A DNA stretch of 53,852 nucleotides from Kosakonia oryziphila. Its GTDB lineage: Bacteria > Pseudomonadota > Gammaproteobacteria > Enterobacterales > Enterobacteriaceae. The translations under genes and the position numbers were made by a program. Under the pieces are notes generated by a model. That model searched no databases and was not told where the DNA came from. It saw nothing but the letters and a program-made list of their open reading frames with translations. The stretch is from positions 1-53,852 of the forward strand of contig NZ_FMBC01000036.1 in assembly GCF_900094795.1 (NCBI RefSeq), given 5' to 3'. This document shows, piece after piece, positions 53,600 to 53,852 of this stretch (positions are counted from its first letter, which is position 1; each line of letters starts with the position of its first letter).

Positions 53600-53852
53600 A
53601 TGTACATTGGACAGGCCCTTGATTTGGTATCCCGTTACGATTCTCTGCGTAACCCACTGACTTCTCTGGGGGATTACCTCGACCCCGAACTCATCTCTCG
53701 TTGCCTTGCCGAATCAGGTACAGTAACGCTACGCAAGCGCCGTCTTCCCCTCGAAATGATGGTCTGGTGTATTGTTGGCATGGCGCTTGAGCGTAAAGAA
53801 CCTCTTCACCAGATTGTGAATCGCCTGGACATCATGCTGCCGGGCAATCGCC
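53600..53852 (+). CDS. insG: IS4 transposase, N-terminal part
   Basis: 84 codons from ATG 53600 to the window end, starting MYIGQALDLVSRYDSLRNPL and containing DYLDPELISRCLAESGTVTL and MMVWCIVGMALERKEPLHQI. This is nearly identical to E. coli InsG (second residue Tyr here, His as I recall). The DDE catalytic residues are downstream, outside the window. Confidence 0.95.
   Translation, partial: MYIGQALDLVSRYDSLRNPLTSLGDYLDPELISRCLAESGTVTLRKRRLPLEMMVWCIVGMALERKEPLHQIVNRLDIMLPGNR

Larger units (their letters stand above)
53516..53852 (+). mobile_element. IS4 left end (element continues beyond window)
   Basis: TAATGCCGATCAGTTAAG at 53516 matches the IS4 terminal inverted repeat from memory, followed by the usual leader, an internal terminator and the transposase start 84 bases in, as in E. 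coli IS4. The right end and the target duplication (11-13 bp expected) are outside the window. Confidence 0.93.

Overview
The window is a chromosomal segment from a member of the Enterobacteriaceae. The core gene order (pheV-yqgA-speC ... nupG-mltC-yggX-mutY / trmB-yggL-yggN / hemW-rdgB-yggU-yggT-yggS / yggR ... ruvX-yqgE-gshB-rsmE-endA-sprT-galP) is that of Escherichia and its relatives. The recalled E. coli homologues (YqgA, SpeC, NupG, MltC) differ at many positions, so a relative such as Citrobacter, Enterobacter or Kluyvera is more likely than E. coli itself. Genus is an inference from memory; no search was run.

Region 1 (1-18730) is the 3' half of a type VI secretion (T6SS) locus on the + strand. 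It starts inside vgrG. A cargo zone follows: a lipase effector with an overlapping immunity gene, a duplicated and broken copy of the same effector/immunity junction carrying an orphan effector C-terminus and a second immunity gene, a PAAR protein, and two AT-rich small genes. Next come structural genes: a membrane protein, tssM, tssA, a second PAAR gene, tssF, tssG, tssJ, tssE, an unnamed gene and a VasL-type gene. The locus ends with a very small helix-turn-helix-like gene. It stops just before the 3' end of tRNA-Phe (pheV), a known island insertion point. tssB, C, D, H, K and L are not here and presumably lie to the left.

Region 2 (18912-32368) holds pheV, yqgA, speC and then a citrate fermentation cluster. 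A CitA/CitB-type two-component system is divergent from an eight-gene operon: a 2-hydroxycarboxylate transporter (CitW/CitS family), an FAH-family enzyme, then citC, citD, citE, citF, citX and citG. Together these import citrate, split it to acetate and oxaloacetate, and build and activate the citrate lyase cofactor. No oxaloacetate decarboxylase pump (oadGAB) is present; the FAH-family protein is a candidate for handling oxaloacetate.

Region 3 (32446-53515) is mostly conserved housekeeping DNA with two accessory replacements or insertions. A Wzz/FepE-like chain-length regulator gene lies between yggN and hemW, where E. coli K-12 has ansB-yggM. An FAD-dependent oxidoreductase with a divergent IclR-type regulator lies between yggR and ruvX. 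A perfect 19-bp inverted repeat element sits between endA and rsmE. The galP control region shows a Gal operator and a CRP site in the same 19-bp spacing recalled for the gal operon promoter.

Region 4 (53516-end) is the left end of an IS4 element: terminal repeat, internal terminator and the first 84 codons of the transposase. It is inserted on the upstream side of galP, and the window ends inside it.
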